Assembly (NCBI GenBank): GCA_027257055.1
Contig: JAPVLO010000275.1
Span: 682,001-746,000, forward strand
DNA length: 64,000 nt
Reading direction: 5' to 3'
From: Cephalopachus bancanus
Lineage: Eukaryota; Chordata; Mammalia; Primates; Tarsiidae
This document shows, in pieces, positions 58,665 to 64,000 of the stretch. The position numbers were made by a program, and so were the translations under genes. Within the stretch, counting starts at the first letter, position 1. Each line of letters begins with the position of its first letter. The notes below the pieces were generated by a model, which saw only the letters and a list, made by a program, of their open reading frames with translations, had not been told where the DNA came from and searched no databases.

Positions 58665-58870
58665 CTAAGAAGACATAGTGTATGCACCAAACACTGAACA
58701 ACAGAACATCAAAATACATGAAGTACATACAGATAGAACTGAGAAGGAACTAGACAAATCCACAATTATGGTTGGGTATTTCAATTCCCCTCTCCCAGCA
58801 ATTGATAGGACTACTGGACAGAAAATCAGCAAAGATACAGATGAACTAAACAACACCATCAACTAATGTA
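58665..58870 (+). pseudogene. L1M ORF2 endonuclease fragment
   Basis: The frame encodes VYAPNTEQQN near its start, then IMVGYFNSPL. This is the old L1 version of the endonuclease segment with a diverged GDFN motif. Confidence 0.7.
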
Positions 58871-59024
58871 ATCTAATTGACATTTATAGAATGTTCCTAA
58901 CAACAATAGCATAATACACATTCTTTTCAAGCATCATGGAATATTCATCAAGACAGAATATAACCTGGATCATAAAATAATCCTCAACAGTTTTTAGGAG
59001 AGTAAAAGTATATAGAATAATTTC

Positions 59025-59930
59025 TTGAATAAATAAAGCACTCCTGCAACTCAATGACAATAACAACAAACCATAAGCAACTCATTTAAAAATTGACAAA
59101 GAACTTGAATAGACATTTCTTCAAAGAAGTTATACAAATGGTCAATAAGCACATAAAAGATGCTCAACGTCATTACTCACTAGAGAAATGTAAATCAAAA
59201 TGTGATATTACTTCATACCCATTAGTATATCTATTAGCCTCCAAAATTGAAAATAACAAGTGCTGGAGAGGATGTGGAGAAATTGTAACCCTTGTGCACT
59301 GCGGGTGAGAATGTAAAATGGTATAGCCACTGTGGAAAACAGTTTGGCAGTGACTCACAAAGCTAAATACAGAATTACCTTATGATCTAGCAATTTAATT
59401 TTTGGGTAAATGCCCAATAGAATTGAAAACAGGTACTCAAATACTTGTTTGTCAGTGTCCATAGGAGCATTATTCATGAAAGGTGGAAACAACCCTGGAG
59501 TCTAACGATGAATGGATGGATAAACAAAGTGTGGTCTATACATACAATGGAATATTATTCAGCCACAAAGAGGAAAAAAAAATCTGACACATGCTACAAT
59601 GTGGATGAACCTTAAAACCATTGTGCAAAGCGAAAAAAGCCAAACAAAAAATATTGTATGATTCCACTTGTATGTATTAGGTGTCCACAACAGGTACATG
59701 TGTAGAGACAGAGAGGAGAATAGAGGTTCCCAGGGACCAGGGAGAGGGGTACCGGGGAGTTATTGTTTAATGGATATAGATTTTGCTTGGGAAGACAAAA
59801 TAAATTCTGGGAATGAATAGTAGTGATTGTTACACAACATTTAAAATGCACTAATGCCACTGAACTGCATACTTAAAAATGGTTAAAATGGTCAATTTTA
59901 AAAAATAAAAATACATATAAGTGAATGAAA
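59025..59930 (+). mobile_element. 5'-truncated L1M 3' end nested in the L1M
   Basis: Carries the end of ORF2 (CTCAACGTCATTACTCACTAG..) and a 3' UTR ending AATAAAAATACATATAAGTG, while the surrounding L1M breaks off in ORF2 and continues at about 59935. Confidence 0.7.
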
Positions 59931-60016
59931 ATAGATTATATCAAAATATGCGAAATGCAGCAAAAGCACACAGAGAGACATTTATAGCACTAAATGCTAG
60001 CATTAGAAAAGATCCT

Positions 60017-60312
60017 GGCAGGGCTCCGTGGCTCAGTCTGTAATCCCACGCTTTGGGAAGCCGAGGTGAGTGGATTGCCTGAACCCGCAAGTTCGAGACC
60101 CGCCTGGGCAACTTGGCAAACCTCATCTCTACAATAAATCAAAAATTAGCCGGGCATGGTGGGTGCGCCTGTAGTTCTGGCTTCTTGCAAGGCTGAGGCC
60201 GAAGGATTGCGGGAGCCCAGCAGGTCAAGGCTGCAGTAGCCAGGAGCGGCTACTGCACTCCAGTCTGGGCGAAAGAGTGAGACTCCAATTAAAAAAACAA
60301 AACAAAACAAAG
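60017..60312 (+). repeat. Alu
   Basis: Sense Alu with tail (AAAAC)n. The TSD AAGATCCT is at 60009-60016 and 60313-60320. Confidence 0.94.
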
Positions 60313-60959
60313 AAGATCCTAAGGTCAAAAACATATGCACCAACCTCAAGGAATATAAAAAGGCAGGTAAAATAAACACAAAGAGAGCCAAAGAAAAGAA
60401 ATAAAAAGGAATCCTGTACTAGTCATTAACTCCCACCCCAAAAGAGCAAGGAAAAGAGCAGAAATAAAAGAAGCTAAAATAAAAAGTGGTAAAGTAATGA
60501 AATTAAAAATGGACTCTGAAAATATTAATAAAAGTGACAAGCAAGTCTGAAGACAAAAGTCTCTAGCAAGACTGGCAAAGATAAAAAGAACGAAGACATA
60601 AAGTACCATTGTCAGAAATGAAGAAGAGGATATCACCATATCTCCCGCATTCATCTGAAGGATGTGTAGGGAACACTACAGAAACTTCATGCACTAGCTT
60701 GGATGAAATGGACACATTCCTTGAAAATCACAAATTATCAAACGACACTAATGTAAAATAGATAATTTGAGTAGACATAACTATCAAAGAAATTGAATTC
60801 ATAAATTAAAAGCTGAAAATAAATTTATAGATTCTGATGGTTTCACTGGAGATTCTGCAATCATTTAAATAAGAACTAACACTAATTGTACACAATATTT
60901 CTCAGACAATTGAGAAGGTAACACATACTATCTTGTTTGGTGAGGCTGTATTATCCTAA

Positions 60960-61480
60960 TTCTAAACCCAGACAAAGTCAAAAAAAAAAAAAAGAAAAAA
61001 GGAAACTACAGATCAATATAGTCCACAAACTTAGATACAAAAATCCTCCACAAAATATTAGCAAATCAAACTCAATAATGTATAAAAAGAATAATACACA
61101 ATGACCAATATATGCAAGTATGTAAGGCTGGTTCAATAATTGAAAAATCAATCAGTATAATCTACCATATCAACAGAAAAAATCATGTGATCATACCAAT
61201 TGATACCAACTGATATAATCATGTTAAAATTGGCATAATTTTTGATGTGATTAGTTTCACATGATCAAGTTTTATATGTTGATTGACAACATTCAGAATC
61301 GTTTTATGATAAAAGCTCTCAGCAAAGTAGGAATGGAGAGGAATTTCCTAAACTTGATTAAGAACATTTACAAAAAGCCTCCAGCTAACATCATATTCAA
61401 TGGTGAAATTAAGTTTATTCCTTTAAAATTTGGAACAAGACAAAGATGTTTGCTCTCAGATTTTTAGTCAGTGCAATAAG
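60960..61480 (+). pseudogene. L1M ORF2 reverse transcriptase fragment
   Basis: The segments around 61020-61080 (K-I-L-H-K-I-L-A-N type) and the frame 61261-61467 (RFMIKALSKVGMERNFLNLI, PPANIIFNGE) follow the RT order of L1 ORF2. Stops interrupt it. Confidence 0.75.
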
Positions 61481-61971
61481 GCAAGAAAATAAAATACAAA
61501 GCAAACTAATCAAAAAGGAAGAAATAAAGTGTTTATATTTTCAGATGACATGATTGGTCTATGTAGAAAATTCTAAGATATCTACAAAAACTTCTAGAAC
61601 TAATAAGAGAGTATAACATGGTTGCAAGATACAAGATCAACACACAAAAAAAATAAATTAAATTTTTATGTATTAGAAATAACAATGCAGAAACCAAATT
61701 TTAAAATAAAACATAACTTATGATTTCTGAAAAAAAGAAAAATATTTAGGCATAAGTCTAACAAAACATGTTCAGGTCTGTATACTGAGAATTAGTGAAA
61801 TAAATAAAAAATGATCTAAACTAATAAGGACATACCATGTTCAAGGATAGAGACTCAACATTTAAAGGTGCCAGCTCTCCCAAAATACTCTGTAGTCTTG
61901 AAGCAATTTATATCAAAATCCCAGCAACCTCTTTGTAGAAATAGACAAGCTTATTTTAAATTTTATATACA

Positions 61972-62112
61972 GGCCAAGTGCAGTGGGACACACCTGTAAT
62001 CTCAGCATTTTGGGAGGCTGAGGCAGGAAGAACTGCTTGAACCTGAGAGTTCAAAACCAGCCTGGGCAACACAGCAAGACCTTGTATCTATAAAATAAAA
62101 ATAAAATAAAAT
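61972..62112 (+). repeat. Alu left monomer (FLAM-like)
   Basis: GGCCAAGTGCAGTGGGACAC to an (AAAAT)n tail. Only a left arm is present, with older Alu bases than the other copies. Confidence 0.85.
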
Positions 62113-62400
62113 ATATTTTGTATAAAAATCAAGACACTAGAATAGCTAAAACAATCTTGAAAATAGATAAACAAAGTGGGAGGAATCATTCTTCCCAATA
62201 TTAAGGCTTACTGTAGAGTTATAGCAATCAAGATAGTATGATATTGACAGAGTGACACATTGATTAATGGAACAGAATAGAAAATCCAGAACTAGGTTTG
62301 CACAAATATGCTTAATTGATATTTTACAAATGTGCAAAAGAAATTTTAGGAAAGATAACCTTTTTAACAAACGGCAAGAGCAATTGAATACATATAGGCA

Positions 62401-62420
62401 AAAAAAAAAAAAAAAAAAAG
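62401..62420 (+). repeat. poly(A) run
   Basis: Nineteen uninterrupted A within L1M ORF2. Confidence 0.95.
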
Positions 62421-62882
62421 AGAGAACTTTGACTTAATCCTCACACTTTATCCAAAATTGACTCAAAATGGATAACAAACTTAAATGTAAAGCACAAAGC
62501 TAAAAACTTTGAGAAGAAAACCTAGAAGACAATATTTTGGAACTAGGACTAAGCAAAGAGCTTTCAGACTTGGAACTCAAACCACACAATCCATCAATGA
62601 AAAAAAATAATAGATTGAACTTCATCAAAATTAAAACTTTTTGCTGTTCCCAAAACCTGGTAAGAGGAAGAAAAGACAAGCTACAAAGGTGGAGAAAATG
62701 TTTGCAAACCATATCTGACAAAGGACTTGTATACAGAATACATAAAGAATACTCAGAACTCAACAGTAACAACAACAAAACCAAACCAAAAAATCCACCT
62801 AGAAAATGGGCAAAAGACATGAACTAAAAACTTCACCAAAGAGGAGGTACAAATGGCAAATAAGCACATGAAAACATACCCA

Positions 62883-63183
62883 GCTGGGCTCGGTGGCTCA
62901 GCCTGTAATCCCGCGCCTTTGGGAGGCTGAGGTGAGTGGATTGCCTGAGTCCGCAGGTTTGAGACCCGCCTGGGCAACTTGGTGAGACCTCATCTCTACA
63001 ATAAATCAAAAATGAACTGGGTATGGTAGCGCGCGCCTGTAGTTCCAGCTACTTGGAAGGCTGAGGCAGAAGGATCACCGGAGCCCAGCATGTCGAGGCT
63101 GTGGTGGCCGGGAGCGGCCACTGCACTCAAGTCTGGGTGACAGAGTGAGACTCCAACTAAAAAAAAAAAAAGAGAAAAATAAA
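62883..63183 (+). repeat. Alu
   Basis: Sense Alu, GCTGGGCTCGGTGGCTCAGC to an A-run. The TSD AAACATACCCA is at 62872-62882 and 63184-63194. Confidence 0.95.
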
Positions 63184-64000
63184 AAACATACCCAACATCA
63201 TTAGCTATTAGGGAAATGCTCATGTAAACCACAATGAGATATCATTACACACCTATTAGAATGGCTAAAATAAAAATAGACATAACACTAAATTTTGGCA
63301 AAGATGTTGAGAAATGGGAACTCTTGCAGATAGCTGGTGGAAATGTAAAAATGGTGCAGCCACTCTGTAAAATAGTTTAAAAGTTTCTTTAAAAACTAAG
63401 CCTGCACCAACCATATGACCCAGCAGTGAAATGAAAACTTGTGTTCACAAAAAACTTGTACATGAATGCTCATAGCAGCTTTAGTCATACTAGCTTCAAA
63501 GTGGAAACAACCCAAATGTCCTTCAAAGGGTGAAGTGTTGAACAAATTCTGGGACATTCATAAAAAAGAATACTACTCAACAATAAAAGTTACCAACTGT
63601 AGAAATGATCCCCGAAAGTATAGTCTTACTCAGCAATAAAAGGAACAACTATTGATACATGCAACAACTTGGAGGAATCTTAAGGGAAATTATGCTTAAT
63701 GAAAACAGGCAATCTGAAATGTTTCTTTTGTATGGGTCCATTTAAAAACATCCTTAGAAGGACAAAACCATAGAGATGGAGAACGGGTTAGTGGTTGCTA
63801 GGCGACAGGGACAGGGTAGGCAAGTGGGTGAGACTATATGGGGGGGATAAGAAAAAGTTCTTCAGAGGAGATGGAATGGTTGTGTATCCTGGTTATGGTA
63901 TTACATGAAACTATACTTGGAGTAAAACGCACACAGACACACACTGTAATGGAGGATAAAAAAAGGTGAAAATTGAATAAGGTTGTGGCTCAGTTAACAG

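Larger units (their letters stand above)
56800..63990 (+). mobile_element. old L1M, plus strand, with nested insertions
   Basis: Reads from ORF1-like sequence (57130-57450, rich in AAGAAATAGAAGATATAAAAA) through ORF2 endonuclease (about 58670-58960), RT (about 60970-61480) and C-terminus to the 3' UTR at the window edge. Insertions are an L1 3' end (59025-59930), Alus (60017, 62883) and an Alu left monomer (61972). All frames are short. Confidence 0.78.

Noticed and set aside
1..64000. CRISPR array, bacterial operon or other prokaryotic system
   Set aside because: No regularly spaced repeats or dense coding. All signals are those of a primate nuclear genome.

Overview
This is a stretch of nuclear DNA from a primate, most likely a strepsirrhine (lemur, loris or galago). 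The evidence is the Alu family. More than thirty Alu copies carry a left arm reading GGCTCGGTGGCTCAGCCTG, the segment GGCCGGGAGCGGCCACTGCA and the tail junction GACTCCAACTCAAAA. These differ from the human AluJ/S/Y forms and fit strepsirrhine Alu subfamilies. L1 copies, class I and II endogenous retrovirus (ERV) LTRs, MaLR LTRs, a Tigger1 and a MER5A fit the same picture. I see no intact host protein-coding gene, so the window looks like an intergenic or deep intronic repeat accumulation. Every recognisable protein fragment belongs to a transposable element and is broken.

Layout: 1-6.3 kb is mostly unique sequence with Alus, a MaLR LTR and a 70-bp segment duplicated into an Alu. 6.6-20.9 kb is an L1-within-L1 nest on the minus strand: an older 5'-truncated L1 was split by a near full-length L1 (7.8-18.0 kb). 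That L1 was later hit by Alus, a U2 snRNA retrocopy, a class II solo LTR, a class I solo LTR and two very short poly(A)-tailed retrocopies of one unknown ~65-nt sequence. 21.6-33.2 kb is an old L1M on the minus strand, split by an ~8.1-kb class I provirus (23.2-31.3 kb, minus strand, two LTRs, decayed gag-pro-pol-env). 33.3-40.7 kb is a second, older class I ERV interior on the minus strand (RT to env TM) without its own recognisable LTRs. It is cut up by Alus, a solo LTR and a short L1. 41-47 kb holds an MLT1 LTR, old L1M pieces, another old LTR and a Tigger1. 47-54 kb is mainly unique, GC-richer sequence with a MER5A and an old LTR. 54.1-55.9 kb is an internally deleted L1 on the plus strand. 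56.8-64 kb is an old L1M on the plus strand with nested inserts.

The elements do not form a pathway. Their value is as a layered record: target-site duplications (TSDs) can be read for many insertions, so the order of events can be reconstructed. The most unusual item is the pair of ~65-nt retrocopies at 8.26-8.34 and 13.73-13.81 kb. They share both ends, have A tails and TSDs, and resemble the R region of a class I LTR. They may represent a tiny SINE-like family mobilised by L1.
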